The translations under genes were made by a program, and so were the position numbers. The notes beneath the pieces were generated by a model. That model made no database searches and was not told where the DNA came from. It saw nothing but the letters and a program-made list of their open reading frames with translations. Shown one piece after another: positions 8,525 to 17,235 of a stretch of 64,000 bases of DNA. The DNA lies in the NCBI RefSeq assembly GCF_004963255.1, contig NZ_SUGA01000005.1, positions 214,734-278,733 on the forward strand, given 5' to 3'. This stretch comes from Mesorhizobium sp. GTDB taxonomy: Bacteria > Pseudomonadota > Alphaproteobacteria > Rhizobiales > Rhizobiaceae. How positions within the stretch are numbered: position 1 is the stretch's first letter; each line of letters opens with the position of its first letter.

Positions 8525-9187
8525 TCAGAGACCTGCCAGCAGCCCGTCGAGCGACGGCAGGATCAGCCCTGGCGGAAGGTCGCGGTATTCATCCGGCTGG
8601 TTGGTCCGGTTGATCCAGACCGTACGGAAACCGAACTTCGTAGCGCCCGCTATGTCCCAGCGGTTCGACGACTGGAACGACACCGCTCCCGGATAGAGCC
8701 GCCAACTGGTGACCACCATGTCGTAGACTGACGGGTCGGTCTTGAAGCGTTTGACCTGGTCGACCGAAAATACGTTGTCGAGGATCTGGTCGAGCGCGGC
8801 GGATTTGACCGCGGCGTCGAGCATTTCCGGCGAACCATTGGAGAGGATTGCAAGCTTCGCGCCGGACGCCTTGAGCGCCTTCAGCACGGCCGGCACCTCC
8901 GGATAGCAATCGAGCCGCCAATAGGCTTCGAGCAGCTTCGTCCGCAGCGCCGGATCGGCCGAGGGCACCTTGCGCAGCGCAAAGTCGAGTGCCTGCTCGG
9001 TCAGTTGCCAGAAGTCGGCGTAGGAGCCCATCAGCGTCCGCACCCAGGAATATTCGAGCTGCTTGGCGCGCCATATCTCCGACAGCAACTGGCCGTCCGG
9101 CCCGATCTCGCCGGCGTGGCGGCGCACGGCGGCGTGCACGTCGAACAACGTGCCATAGGCGTCGAAGACATAGGCCGCATGATGCAT
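8525..9187 (-). CDS. Haloacid dehalogenase, type II (HAD superfamily)
   Basis: A 220-residue protein with all the HAD motifs: FDAYGTLFD with nucleophile D9, SNGS with S116-N117, K149 in RFKTDPSVY, and SSNRWDIAGA with D178. The SSNxxD form of the last motif and the WINR segment are those of L-2-haloacid dehalogenases, which remove halide from short 2-haloacids by inversion; many family members are annotated this way without tested substrates. The start at 9187 (MHHAAYVFDAYG) places the nucleophile near residue 10, as usual. Divergently arranged with the aminotransferase gene. Confidence 0.9.
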   Translation of the reverse strand: MHHAAYVFDAYGTLFDVHAAVRRHAGEIGPDGQLLSEIWRAKQLEYSWVRTLMGSYADFWQLTEQALDFALRKVPSADPALRTKLLEAYWRLDCYPEVPAVLKALKASGAKLAILSNGSPEMLDAAVKSAALDQILDNVFSVDQVKRFKTDPSVYDMVVTSWRLYPGAVSFQSSNRWDIAGATKFGFRTVWINRTNQPDEYRDLPPGLILPSLDGLLAGL

Positions 9188-9337
9188 GCTTGAGTTTTGC
9201 GGCGCGCAGGCCTGCCATGCAAGCATTGATTGCAGTCAAGTGCCTCTGGCCTCAACGATTTTTCCCGATGTCGGTTGACGCCGGCCGCCAAAGCATCGTC
9301 CTATGCCGGCCTGAAGTCATCGATCTGGACGGCAAAC

Positions 9338-10216
9338 ATGACACTGGCGACGGCGGCGCAAACCGCGACTTGGACCTATGTGGACGGCGACTGGTACGAG
9401 GGCAACGTTGCCATTCTCGGACCGCGCAGCCACGCCATGTGGCTCGGCACCAGCGTCTTCGACGGCGGCCGCTGGTTCGAGGGCGTGGCGCCCGACCTCG
9501 AGCTTCACGCCGCCCGCGTCAACGCTTCCGCCACGGCGCTAGGCCTGAAGCCGTCGATGACGACGCAAGAGATCGTCGGCCTGACCTGGGACGGCCTGAA
9601 GAAATTCGACGGCAAGACGGCGGTCTATATCAGGCCGATGTATTGGGCCGAGCATGGCGGCTATATGGGCGTGCCGGCCGATCCGGAGTCGACCCGCTTC
9701 TGCCTCTGCCTTTACGAGGCGCCGATGATTCCGCCCTCCGGTTTCTCGGTCACGGTGTCGCCGTTCCGCCGCCCGACCATCGAGACCATGCCGACCAATG
9801 CCAAGGCCGGCTGCCTTTACCCCAACAACGGCCGCGCCATCCTGGAAGCCAAGAACCGCGGCTTCGACAACGCGCTCGTGCTCGACATGCTGGGCAATGT
9901 CGCCGAGACCGGCACCTCCAACATCTTCCTGGTCAAGGACGGCCATGTGATGACGCCGGCGCCGAACGGCACGTTCCTGTCGGGCATCACCCGCTCGCGC
10001 ACCATCAACCTGCTCGGCGACTACGGCTTCAGGACCATCGAGAAGACGCTGTCGGTTCGCGATTTCCTGGACGCCGACGAGATCTTCTCGACCGGAAACC
10101 ATTCCAAGGTCGTGCCTGTCACACGTATCGAGAGCCGCGACCTGCAGCCCGGACCGGTGGCCAAGAAGGCGCGCGAGCTCTATTGGGAGTGGGCGCATTC
10201 GACGTCCGCCGCCTGA
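9338..10216 (+). CDS. Branched-chain amino acid aminotransferase (class IV)
   Basis: A 292-residue PLP enzyme of fold type IV. Visible hallmarks are SVFDGGRWFEG (35-50), the PLP-lysine region NAKAGCLYPNN with K156, and the GNVAETGTSNIFLVKDG segment (187-202), where E190 is expected to contact the PLP ring nitrogen. The family transfers amino groups between Leu/Ile/Val and 2-oxoglutarate; D-amino acid aminotransferases and aminodeoxychorismate lyases share the fold, so substrate is inferred. The start at 9338 removes a 36-residue tail with no family character. Confidence 0.88.
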   Translation: MTLATAAQTATWTYVDGDWYEGNVAILGPRSHAMWLGTSVFDGGRWFEGVAPDLELHAARVNASATALGLKPSMTTQEIVGLTWDGLKKFDGKTAVYIRPMYWAEHGGYMGVPADPESTRFCLCLYEAPMIPPSGFSVTVSPFRRPTIETMPTNAKAGCLYPNNGRAILEAKNRGFDNALVLDMLGNVAETGTSNIFLVKDGHVMTPAPNGTFLSGITRSRTINLLGDYGFRTIEKTLSVRDFLDADEIFSTGNHSKVVPVTRIESRDLQPGPVAKKARELYWEWAHSTSAA

Positions 10217-10272
10217 GCGGCTGGAGTTTCAGCGTTTCACGGAACGGCGACCCACACTTTCTCCTGTTTGGC

Positions 10273-10316
10273 GCAATTGCGGACGGAAAACCCTTTCACA
10301 CTTTTCGGCGAATTGC
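10273..10316 (+). repeat. Palindrome-ended intergenic repeat, family A, copy 2
   Basis: Same 44-bp layout as the copy at 8480, with substitutions in both ends (GCAATTGC...GCGAATTGC) and an almost unchanged core. It lies between the aminotransferase and the superoxide dismutase genes. Confidence 0.8.
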
Positions 10317-10418
10317 TCTAAAGTCGCTCGGCGCTTCATTCCGGAGTTGCCCCAACCCATTCCAGACCTATCTAAGTTCGGCAGTTTCACCGGATTTTTC
10401 CTCGAGGGAGTACCATCC

Positions 10419-11021
10419 ATGGCTTTTGAGTTGCCCGCCTTGCCTTACGACTACGAGGCGCTTCAGCCCTATATGTCGAAGGAGACGCTGGAGTATCACC
10501 ACGACAAGCACCACAAGGCCTATGTCGACAACGGCAACAAGCTGGCCGCCGAGGCCGGCCTTGGCGACCTGTCGGTCGAAGAGGTGGTCAACCAGTCCTT
10601 CGGCAAGAATGCCGGGCTCTTCAACAACGCCGCCCAGCACTACAACCACATCCATTTCTGGAAATGGATGAAGAAGGGCGGCGGCGGCAACAAGCTGCCC
10701 GGCGCGCTGCAGAAGGCTTTCGACAGCGATCTCGGCGGCTATGACAAGTTCAAGGCGGATTTCATCGCCGCCGGCACCACCCAGTTCGGCTCCGGCTGGG
10801 CCTGGGTCTCGGTCAAGAACGGCAAGCTGGAAATCTCCAAGACCCCCAACGGCGAGAACCCGCTGGTGCATGGCGGCTCACCGATCCTCGGCGTCGATGT
10901 CTGGGAGCACTCCTACTACATCGACTACCGCAACGCGCGGCCGAAATATCTCGAGGCCTTCGTCGACAGCCTGATCAACTGGGATCACGTCCTGGAGATG
11001 TATGAAAAGGCCCGCGCATGA
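10419..11021 (+). CDS. sodB: Superoxide dismutase, Fe type
   Basis: A 200-residue cytoplasmic superoxide dismutase. Metal ligands by family alignment are H27, H77, D160 and H164 (EYHHDKHH, AAQHYNH, DVWEHSYY). The glutamine in NNAAQHYNH is the iron-type signature; manganese enzymes normally carry Gly-Gly there. The ATG at 10419 gives the canonical MAFELPALPY start. A strong terminator follows after an intergenic repeat. It converts superoxide to peroxide and oxygen. Confidence 0.96.
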   Translation: MAFELPALPYDYEALQPYMSKETLEYHHDKHHKAYVDNGNKLAAEAGLGDLSVEEVVNQSFGKNAGLFNNAAQHYNHIHFWKWMKKGGGGNKLPGALQKAFDSDLGGYDKFKADFIAAGTTQFGSGWAWVSVKNGKLEISKTPNGENPLVHGGSPILGVDVWEHSYYIDYRNARPKYLEAFVDSLINWDHVLEMYEKARA

Positions 11022-11117
11022 CCCCGAAAATCGAGATCGATTTTCGGAAAGGATCATGCGCAGAATCAAAGCGTTACAGCGTCCTTTGCGCGCCGAAAGG
11101 CGCGCGGCGCTGTAAAG
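11022..11117 (+). repeat. Intergenic repeat, family B (long imperfect palindrome)
   Basis: Directly after the sodB stop is a segment starting CCCCGAAAATCGAGATCGATTTTCGG, itself a hairpin, followed by AAAGGATCATGCGCAGAATC and then a second hairpin around GCGCGCCGAAAGGCGCGC with outer arms TTACAGCG...CGCTGTAA. The layout resembles repeated rhizobial intergenic elements; only one copy is in the window. Confidence 0.6.
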
Positions 11118-11134
11118 GCTGATCGATTTCAGGG

Positions 11135-11166
11135 AAAAGCCCCGGAGTGCCGGGGCTTTTCTTTTT
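11135..11166 (+). terminator. Rho-independent terminator after sodB
   Basis: A perfect 11-bp stem AAAAGCCCCGG / CCGGGGCTTTT with loop AGTG, followed by CTTTTT. Confidence 0.93.
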
Positions 11167-11283
11167 CGGGCGGGAAAAACGGCAAGCCGGCCAGCAAAAT
11201 CGTCACGGCGAAGGGGAATAATCCTGCTGTCGTGCCCGTTAACACGTAGTCCCGAACTCTCTTCATCCCACGGAGCCAATTGA

Positions 11284-11721
11284 ATGAGAAAGCTTGTCCT
11301 CGCCATCTCTATGCTCGCCTTTGCCGGCTCGGCCGCCTTTGCCGATCCGATCCAGGAGCGCCAAGCGCTGATGAAGGAGCGCGGCAAGCTCGCCGGCCAG
11401 TTGTCCAAGGTGGTCAAGGGCGAGGAGGATTTCGACGCGACCGCCGTGCTGACGACGCTGAAGGCCCTTCAGGCCAATGCCGAGAAGTTCGATGCCGAAA
11501 AACTGTTTCCGGCCGGCTCCGACAAGGGCGACACCACGGCCGCGCCCAAGATCTGGGAAGACATGGCCGGCTTCAAGGCCGCTGAGGACAAGTTCCTGGC
11601 CAACACGAAGGAAGCGGTCGCCTCGCCGCCGGGCGATGTCGATGGTCTGAAGGCGCAGCTCAACACGCTGGGCGGCGATTGCGGCGCTTGCCATCAGAGC
11701 TACAGGATCAAGAAGGGCTGA
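11284..11721 (+). CDS. Cytochrome c556 / cytochrome c-prime family
   Basis: A 145-residue exported protein with a signal peptide ending SAAFA-D (about residue 20) and a single haem-attachment site CGACH at 133-137, near the C-terminus as in four-helix-bundle cytochromes c-prime/c556. The body is helical (RQALMKERGKLAGQLSKVV). GGAG precedes the start. It is followed after 9 nt by a dihaem cytochrome, so the two are probably one operon for periplasmic electron transfer; the electron donor and acceptor are not evident. Confidence 0.92.
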   Translation: MRKLVLAISMLAFAGSAAFADPIQERQALMKERGKLAGQLSKVVKGEEDFDATAVLTTLKALQANAEKFDAEKLFPAGSDKGDTTAAPKIWEDMAGFKAAEDKFLANTKEAVASPPGDVDGLKAQLNTLGGDCGACHQSYRIKKG

Positions 11722-11730
11722 TCGCCTGAT

Positions 11731-12681
11731 ATGGCCGCCTGGCTGAAGAAGCTCGTCGGCGCCGCCATCGTGCTTGGCGGGGCGGCGGCCGCCGCCGGCT
11801 GGGCCCTGTCGGCGCCGGTCAGGCTTGACGCCGGGGCCATCGCGCGGCTCGGCCCCGGCGACGCCGCCAAAGGCAAGCGCATCTTCTATGCAGGAGGCTG
11901 CACCTCTTGCCATTCCAAGCCTGGCGCCCAGGGCGACGCCCGGCTGCAGCTGGCCGGCGGGCTGGAGCTCAAGACGCCGTTCGGCACCTTCGTTCCGCCC
12001 AACATCTCGCAGGACCGGAATGACGGCATCGGCGCCTGGAGCGAGGAGGACTTCGCCAACGCCATGCTGAAAGGCGTCTCGCCTTCGGGCGAGCATTTCT
12101 ATCCGGCCTTTCCCTATGCGTCCTACGCGCGCATGAAGCCGGCCGACATTGCCGATCTCTACGCTTTCATGAAGACCCTGCCGGCGGTCGCCGGCAAGGC
12201 GCCGGACCACAAGCTTTCCTTCCCCTTCACCATCCGCCGCGGCATCGGCCTGTGGAAGCTTCTCTATCTCAGTCCAGAGCCGGTGATCGCGCTGCCCGAC
12301 GGCACGCCGGACAAGGTGCTGGCCGGCCGCTACCTCGTCGAGGGTCCCGGCCATTGCGGCGAATGCCACACGCCGCGCGATTTCGCCGGCGGCGTCAAGA
12401 AGGGCGAGTGGCTCGCCGGCGCCGTGGCGGCCGAAGGCTCGGGCATCGTGCCCGACATCACTCCCGACGGGAAGAGCATCAAGGACTGGTCGGAAGCCGA
12501 TATCGCCAACTACCTCGAGACCGGCTTCACGCCCGATTTCGATTCCGTCGGCGGCGCCATGGTCGAGGTGCAAAAGAACATGGCGCAGCTGACCGCCGAT
12601 GACCGCGCAGCGATCGCCGCCTATCTCAAGGCTGTCCCGCCGCATCCCAACGGCTATCCGCCGCGCAAGCCGGCGAATTGA
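11731..12681 (+). CDS. Dihaem cytochrome c, membrane-anchored
   Basis: A 316-residue protein with an N-terminal hydrophobic segment (~8-30) acting as signal anchor and two haem-binding motifs, CTSCH at 57-61 and CGECH near residue 210. The two halves resemble two cytochrome c domains, as in cytochrome subunits of alcohol or sorbitol dehydrogenases, which have three; no dehydrogenase is beside it. Methionines in the YPAFPYASYARMKPADIADLYAFMKTLP segment are candidate axial ligands. It sits 9 nt after the c556 gene and ends 8 nt from the convergent SET gene, leaving no room for a dedicated terminator. Confidence 0.9.
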   Translation: MAAWLKKLVGAAIVLGGAAAAAGWALSAPVRLDAGAIARLGPGDAAKGKRIFYAGGCTSCHSKPGAQGDARLQLAGGLELKTPFGTFVPPNISQDRNDGIGAWSEEDFANAMLKGVSPSGEHFYPAFPYASYARMKPADIADLYAFMKTLPAVAGKAPDHKLSFPFTIRRGIGLWKLLYLSPEPVIALPDGTPDKVLAGRYLVEGPGHCGECHTPRDFAGGVKKGEWLAGAVAAEGSGIVPDITPDGKSIKDWSEADIANYLETGFTPDFDSVGGAMVEVQKNMAQLTADDRAAIAAYLKAVPPHPNGYPPRKPAN

Positions 12682-12689
12682 CGTTTATC

Positions 12690-13079
12690 TTACGGGTGGC
12701 GGTCACCCAGGAAATCGAAGCCGTTTTCGAAAAAGTGGTTGTAGTCGCAGGTCAATTCCTCGCCGGGCGCGATATCGCGCAGCGCGTAGGTTTCCTCGGG
12801 CGAGGACACGTCGCAGTTCGGCTCGTCCGCGTGGTTCATGTAACGCGCGTCATCCGCCTCGAAGACGATGTAGTTGGGGTCGCGCCGGTCCGGATAGGAA
12901 TAGCGGTCGAGATAGGACTTCACCGGCCCGCTCTCGCCCTCATAGGTGTCGACGGGAATGCGCCGGTCGAACCTTGGGTCGAGCTTCCAGATCAGCGTGC
13001 CCTTTGCAATGCGGTGTTTGGCGAACACGCCGATGCCCTGGATGGGTGATTTGTCGAGATAGACGTCGACGAGCAGCAT
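12690..13079 (-). CDS. SET domain protein
   Basis: A 129-residue protein that is little more than a SET domain: GIGVFAKHRIAKGTLIWKLD at the start, ARYMNHADEPNCDV with the conserved NH pair, and GEELTCDYNHFFE at the C-terminus. SET proteins are S-adenosylmethionine-dependent lysine methyltransferases; bacterial stand-alone forms have unknown targets. The start at 13079 was chosen because the domain begins at once. It converges on the dihaem cytochrome. Confidence 0.85.
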   Translation of the reverse strand: MLLVDVYLDKSPIQGIGVFAKHRIAKGTLIWKLDPRFDRRIPVDTYEGESGPVKSYLDRYSYPDRRDPNYIVFEADDARYMNHADEPNCDVSSPEETYALRDIAPGEELTCDYNHFFENGFDFLGDRHP

Positions 13080-13178
13080 GACTAACCTTGTGATTGAGCA
13101 GTCGGCGCGGTCCAAGGGCCACGTCCAAAAAAGCAGAGCATTGCGTAACGCGCGCCCTTGTCAATTGCGAGTGGAAAA

Positions 13179-15290
13179 TCAGGTCTTCCCGGTCACTTTC
13201 AGGGCATAGGCGTAAATGTAGGCGATCTCCTCCAGGCGCGAGAAGCGGCCCGACGCACCGGCATGGCCGGAATCCATATTGATCTTGAACAGGACCGGGT
13301 TGCCGCCTGCCTTGCGTTCGCGCAGCCGTGCCACCCATTTCGCCGGCTCCCAATAGGTGACGCGCGGATCAGTGAGGCCCGCCAGCGCCAGAATCGGCGG
13401 GTAGTCGAGCGCCGCGACATTGTCATAGGGCGAATAGGCGGCGATCGTCTTGTAGTCGTCGGCGGAAGCGATCGGGTTGCCCCATTCCGGCCATTCCGGC
13501 GGCGTCAGCGGCAGGCTGGCGTCGAGCATGGTGGTGAGCACGTCGACGAACGGCACCTCGGCGACGATGCCGCCGAAATCCTCCGGCGCCATGTTGGCGA
13601 TCGCCCCCATCAGCATGCCGCCGGCGGAGCCGCCTTGCGCGACGATGCGGTCATGCTGCGTGTAACGCTCGGCGACGAGATGGCGGGCGCAGGCGATGAA
13701 GTCGGTGAAGGTGTTCATCTTCTTCGCCCGCTTGCCGTCCTCGTACCAGCCATAGCCCTTGTCCTTGCCGCCGCGCACATGCGCGATGGCGTAGACAAAG
13801 CCGCGGTCGACCAGCGACAGGCAATTGGTGTTGAAGGCCGAAGGCACCGTGATGCCGTAGGAGCCATAGCCGTAGAGCAGGCACGGCGCCGAGCCGTCCA
13901 GCGGCGTCTCGCGATGGTAGAGCAGCGAGATCGGCACCAGCTCGCCATCGGCGGCGGGCGCCATCAGCCGGCGCGTGACATAGTGCTCCGGATCATGGCC
14001 GGAGGGCACTTCCTGCGTCTTCAGGAGCACGCGCTCGCGGCTGCGCATATTGTAGTCGTACACCTGCGCCGGCGTCGTCATCGACGAATAGGTGAAGCGC
14101 ATCGTCTCGGTGTCGTACTCGTAGGAGCCGGAAAGGCCGAGCGAGAAAGCCTCCTCGTCGAAGGAGATGAAATGCTCCTCGCCGCTGGCGCGCTCGCGCA
14201 CCACGATGCGCGGCAGGCCGTCCTTGCGCTCGAGCCTGACCATGTGGTGCTTGAAGCCGAGCACCGAGAGGATCAGCCGTCCCGGCTCGTGCGCCACCAG
14301 TTCCTGCCAGTTGGCGCGCACCGGATTGTCGACCGGCGCGGTCATGATCTTGAAGTCCTTGGCGCCATCGGCGTTGGTCAGGATGAAGAAGATGTCGCCG
14401 CCTTCTTCCAGGTCGTATTGCAGCCCGGCCTCCCGCACCGCCACCAGCCGGGGCGCCGCGGATGGATCATCGGCCGGCAGAAGCCGATACTCGGACGTCT
14501 CATGGTCGTTGATGCCGATCAGGATCCAGTCGTTGGCGCGCGTTCCGCTGACATCCATGAAGAAGCCCGGATCGGTCTCCTCATAGATCAGGCGGTCGTT
14601 CTCGGGCTTGTCGCCGAGCTTGTGGAAGAACACTTTCGACGGGCGATGGTTATCGTCGAGGCGGGTGTAGAAGAAGCCGTCATCGCCGGCATTCCACACC
14701 CCGCCGCCGCCCGTATCGGGGATCAGGTCACCAAGGTCGGTGCCGCCGGCGACATCGCGCACGCGCAGCGTAAAGAATTCCGAGCCCTTGTCGTCGAACG
14801 CCCAGATGAGCTTCTTGTGGTCCGCTGAATGGTCGACGCCGCCGAGCCGGAAATAGGCCTTGCCCTCGGCCTCCGAGTCGCCATCGAGCAGGATTTCCTC
14901 GCTGCCGCCATCGCGCGAGGTGCGGAAATAGCGCGGTTGCTCGCCGCCCTGCCGGAAGGAAGAGCCGTAGGCATAGGGGCCGTCCTTCATCGGCACCGTC
15001 GAGTCGTCCTCCTTGATGCGTCCCTTCATCTCGGCAAACAGCTTGCCGCGCAGATCCGCGGTGCCGGCCATCAGAACGGCCTGATAGGCGTTCTCGGCCT
15101 CCAGATGAGTGCGGATCCGGCCGTCGAGCAAAGAAGGGTCCCGGAACACGGCCTGCCAGTTGTCGGCCCGCATCCAGGCATAGTCGTCTGAGCGGGTAAT
15201 GCCGTGATGCGTGTCGGACACCGGATGTTTCTCAGGCGTCGGCGGGTTGGCGGCCGGGAAGGCGGAAATCAAGGCAGAAGTGCTGGTCAT
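13179..15290 (-). CDS. ptrB: Oligopeptidase B (prolyl oligopeptidase family, S9A)
   Basis: A 703-residue serine peptidase with an N-terminal beta-propeller and C-terminal alpha/beta-hydrolase. The nucleophile lies in AQGGSAGGMLMGA (around residue 553), the acid in GLTDPRVTYWEPAKW and the histidine in MDSGHAGASGRF. Length and the DYAWMRADNW segment near residue 40 fit oligopeptidase B, which cleaves short peptides after Arg/Lys in the cytoplasm. It is transcribed alone on the minus strand. Confidence 0.93.
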   Translation of the reverse strand: MTSTSALISAFPAANPPTPEKHPVSDTHHGITRSDDYAWMRADNWQAVFRDPSLLDGRIRTHLEAENAYQAVLMAGTADLRGKLFAEMKGRIKEDDSTVPMKDGPYAYGSSFRQGGEQPRYFRTSRDGGSEEILLDGDSEAEGKAYFRLGGVDHSADHKKLIWAFDDKGSEFFTLRVRDVAGGTDLGDLIPDTGGGGVWNAGDDGFFYTRLDDNHRPSKVFFHKLGDKPENDRLIYEETDPGFFMDVSGTRANDWILIGINDHETSEYRLLPADDPSAAPRLVAVREAGLQYDLEEGGDIFFILTNADGAKDFKIMTAPVDNPVRANWQELVAHEPGRLILSVLGFKHHMVRLERKDGLPRIVVRERASGEEHFISFDEEAFSLGLSGSYEYDTETMRFTYSSMTTPAQVYDYNMRSRERVLLKTQEVPSGHDPEHYVTRRLMAPAADGELVPISLLYHRETPLDGSAPCLLYGYGSYGITVPSAFNTNCLSLVDRGFVYAIAHVRGGKDKGYGWYEDGKRAKKMNTFTDFIACARHLVAERYTQHDRIVAQGGSAGGMLMGAIANMAPEDFGGIVAEVPFVDVLTTMLDASLPLTPPEWPEWGNPIASADDYKTIAAYSPYDNVAALDYPPILALAGLTDPRVTYWEPAKWVARLRERKAGGNPVLFKINMDSGHAGASGRFSRLEEIAYIYAYALKVTGKT

Positions 15291-15399
15291 TACGTCTCGC
15301 TGCGGAATTTGCTTGAATGACGAATGAACACGCCGCTCAGCGGCTGTTCAAGGGGCGCGGCTCAAGATGGTCTACAGAAGCCAAGTCGAAGGGGGAAAG

Positions 15400-15768
15400 A
15401 TGAAATCCTGTGTTTCTACCGCTATGTCTGTCGCCGTCCTCGCGGCGGGTCTGGCTTTTTCCAGTCCGTCTCATGCAACCGTCTTTGCCGCCTGGCAAGT
15501 GGCGGGCGTGCCGTTCGGCGACACGCTCAACGCGCGAAAATATCCTTCCAACGCATCGCAAAAACAGGCCGCCTATTCGAACGGCACCGTGCTGCAGATG
15601 ACCGGCCGCTGCACAGGTGGCGTAAATCTGCTCGATATCGCCCGGCAGCCGCGCTGGAAGCAGCGCCAGGCGATCCGCTATCGCTGGTGCGAGGTGTGGC
15701 ACGACCCGGCGCAGAGTGGCCATTTCGTCACTGGCTGGGTCTACGGCAAATATATCGCGCCTTATTGA
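15400..15768 (+). CDS. Secreted SH3-like domain protein
   Basis: A 122-residue protein with a signal peptide ending SPSHA-T (about residue 26). The mature part has the bacterial SH3-like layout: an initial VAGVPFGDTLNARKYPS segment (the usual DxLNVRxxPS pattern), a central GTVLQMTGRC, and a closing WCEVWHDPAQSGHFVTGWVYGKYIAPY. GGGGGAAAG precedes the ATG at 15400; an in-frame ATG at 15367 would put residues before the signal. Such proteins are thought to bind the cell wall; target unknown. Confidence 0.82.
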   Translation: MKSCVSTAMSVAVLAAGLAFSSPSHATVFAAWQVAGVPFGDTLNARKYPSNASQKQAAYSNGTVLQMTGRCTGGVNLLDIARQPRWKQRQAIRYRWCEVWHDPAQSGHFVTGWVYGKYIAPY

Positions 15769-16184
15769 CCGACCGCCGGCTCGCCTTGTCGGGCCGGCCG
15801 GCAGGGCAGCCTGCCTGCGCTACATTTCGCCACAGGATTCATCGTGCTGGCGCAACAGGCATCCAAGCATTGCTCAAGCATCGCGGGTCATGTCGTGCGG
15901 CGAGCGGATGTCTAACATGAGGATGACGCAGCGTCACGGTATGCTGGTCTGGCCAGAAGAATCTCGCGAAGTTACACGCCGCACGAATTTTTGAAGGTGA
16001 AACGGCAATATTTGATGAATATCGGCCAATATAAGTCAATATGCGAATTGACTTACTTGCGATGCGGCGTCATTAAGATGACCGACGCGAATCGCAGGGT
16101 TTTCCTGAATGAAATTCGCGCGATGCCCGACCTCGGAAAAAAGGGCACAGTTTTAGAAACAACTCTCGTTGGGGCCTAAGCACT
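15769..16184 (+). other. Long AT-rich leader between SH3-like gene and mucR
   Basis: This 416-bp gap turns AT-rich from about 15960 to 16180, in contrast to its surroundings. It holds a 24-bp inverted repeat at 16032-16055 and a weak open frame (15991-16179) without a convincing ribosome site. MucR proteins are known to bind AT-rich DNA and to repress their own genes, so the region is likely the regulated mucR promoter. Confidence 0.6.
16032..16055. promoter_or_regulatory. 24-bp inverted repeat in the mucR leader
   Basis: Perfect 9-bp arms TAAGTCAAT and ATTGACTTA separated by ATGCGA, 130 nt before the mucR ATG. It is a candidate operator, either for MucR itself or for another regulator; no binding is proven. 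Confidence 0.55.
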
Positions 16185-16610
16185 ATGGAAATCGTCGAAA
16201 CACCTTCGAAAAACGGTGATGCGCTGATCGAGCTGACCGCCGATGTCGTCGCCGCCTATGTCAGCAACAACCCGGTGCCCGTTGGGGAATTGCCGAACCT
16301 TATCGCCGACGTCCATGCAGCATTGGGCCGTGTCGGTGGTTCGCCGGAGCAGCCGTCGGCCGAAAAGCAGAAGCCGGCCGTCAATCCCAAGCGCTCCGTC
16401 CATGACGACTACATCGTCTGTCTCGAGGATGGAAAGAAGTTCAAGTCGCTGAAGCGTCACCTGATGACCCATTACAATCTCACGCCGGAAGAATACCGTG
16501 AGAAGTGGGGGCTGGACGCCAGCTATCCGATGGTCGCCCCCAATTACGCGGCTGCCCGCTCGCAGCTCGCCAAGAAGATGGGTCTGGGCCGCAAGCGCAA
16601 GGGCCGCTGA
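16185..16610 (+). CDS. mucR: MucR/Ros family zinc-finger transcriptional regulator
   Basis: A 141-residue regulator with the single prokaryotic zinc finger: C79, D82, H92 and H96 ([18 protein letters not shown]), the C-x2-D-x9-H-x3-H form. It is followed by the typical [24 protein letters not shown] segment and a basic tail (GLGRKRKGR). The N-terminal ~45 residues are the oligomerisation region in the family. MucR controls exopolysaccharide, motility, virulence or symbiosis and cell-cycle genes in Rhizobiales. A terminator follows the gene. Confidence 0.95.
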   Translation: MEIVETPSKNGDALIELTADVVAAYVSNNPVPVGELPNLIADVHAALGRVGGSPEQPSAEKQKPAVNPKRSVHDDYIVCLEDGKKFKSLKRHLMTHYNLTPEEYREKWGLDASYPMVAPNYAAARSQLAKKMGLGRKRKGR

Positions 16611-16637
16611 TCGGCTTCGTTCCTCAGGCAAAGTTCG

Positions 16638-16662
16638 ACGGCGCCCTTGCGGCGCCGTTTTG
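16638..16662 (+). terminator. Rho-independent terminator after mucR
   Basis: 8-bp stem ACGGCGCC / GGCGCCGT around loop CTTGC, followed by a short T-rich tail (TTTGCTGTT). Confidence 0.75.
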
Positions 16663-16695
16663 CTGTTCCGGATAGCGAAGGCGATATGGACCGGA

Positions 16696-17124
16696 TCAGG
16701 CCGTCTGCTTCAGCGCCGCTTCCGCGTCGCGCTTGATGCGCTTGACCATCGAACGCAGGCCGTTGGCGCGCTGCGGCGACAGATGCTCGTCCAACCCGAG
16801 CTCCTTTAGCGTCGCCTCCGCGTCCGTGTTCTGGATCTCGCTTGCCCGCCGGCCCGAAAACAGCGCCAGCATGATGGCGACGAGGCCGCGCACGATGTGG
16901 GCGTCCGAATCGCCCTGGAAGCTGATCACCGGATCGGCGCCCGCTCCCTGCTCGGTGGTGAGCCACACCTGGCTGACGCAGCCGGGCACCTTGTTCGCGG
17001 CCGTGCGTTCCTCCTCGGGGAAAGGCGGCAGGCCTTCGCCAAGCTCGATCACGTAGCGGTAGCGGTCCTCCCACTCGTCGAGCAGGGAAAAGTCGTCGCG
17101 GATCGTCTGGATCGGGGCGGTCAT
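16696..17124 (-). CDS. sufE: SufE-type sulfur acceptor for Fe-S cluster assembly
   Basis: A 142-residue SufE protein. The active cysteine that accepts persulfide from SufS is C49 in NKVPGCVSQVWL; the LLDEWEDRYRYVIELGEGLPPFP segment before it and the HIVRGLVAIMLALFSGR helix after it are family hallmarks. The start at 17124 gives the usual MTAPIQTIRDDF; an in-frame ATG at 17148 is possible. No other suf gene is near. Confidence 0.94.
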   Translation of the reverse strand: MTAPIQTIRDDFSLLDEWEDRYRYVIELGEGLPPFPEEERTAANKVPGCVSQVWLTTEQGAGADPVISFQGDSDAHIVRGLVAIMLALFSGRRASEIQNTDAEATLKELGLDEHLSPQRANGLRSMVKRIKRDAEAALKQTA

Positions 17125-17235
17125 GGCCCGCATATAGTGGCACGGCAACGCCGCGTCACGGAAAAAGAAAGACGCCGCGGGCGTCGAGAGGTCGGACGGG
17201 CCCGCGGCGTAGCCAAGTGGCGGCTGAAGATTGTC

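Noticed and set aside
15991..16179. A 62-codon ORF in the mucR leader
   Set aside because: It lies in the AT-rich regulatory region with no good ribosome site and a composition unlike coding DNA here. A leader peptide is possible but not supported.
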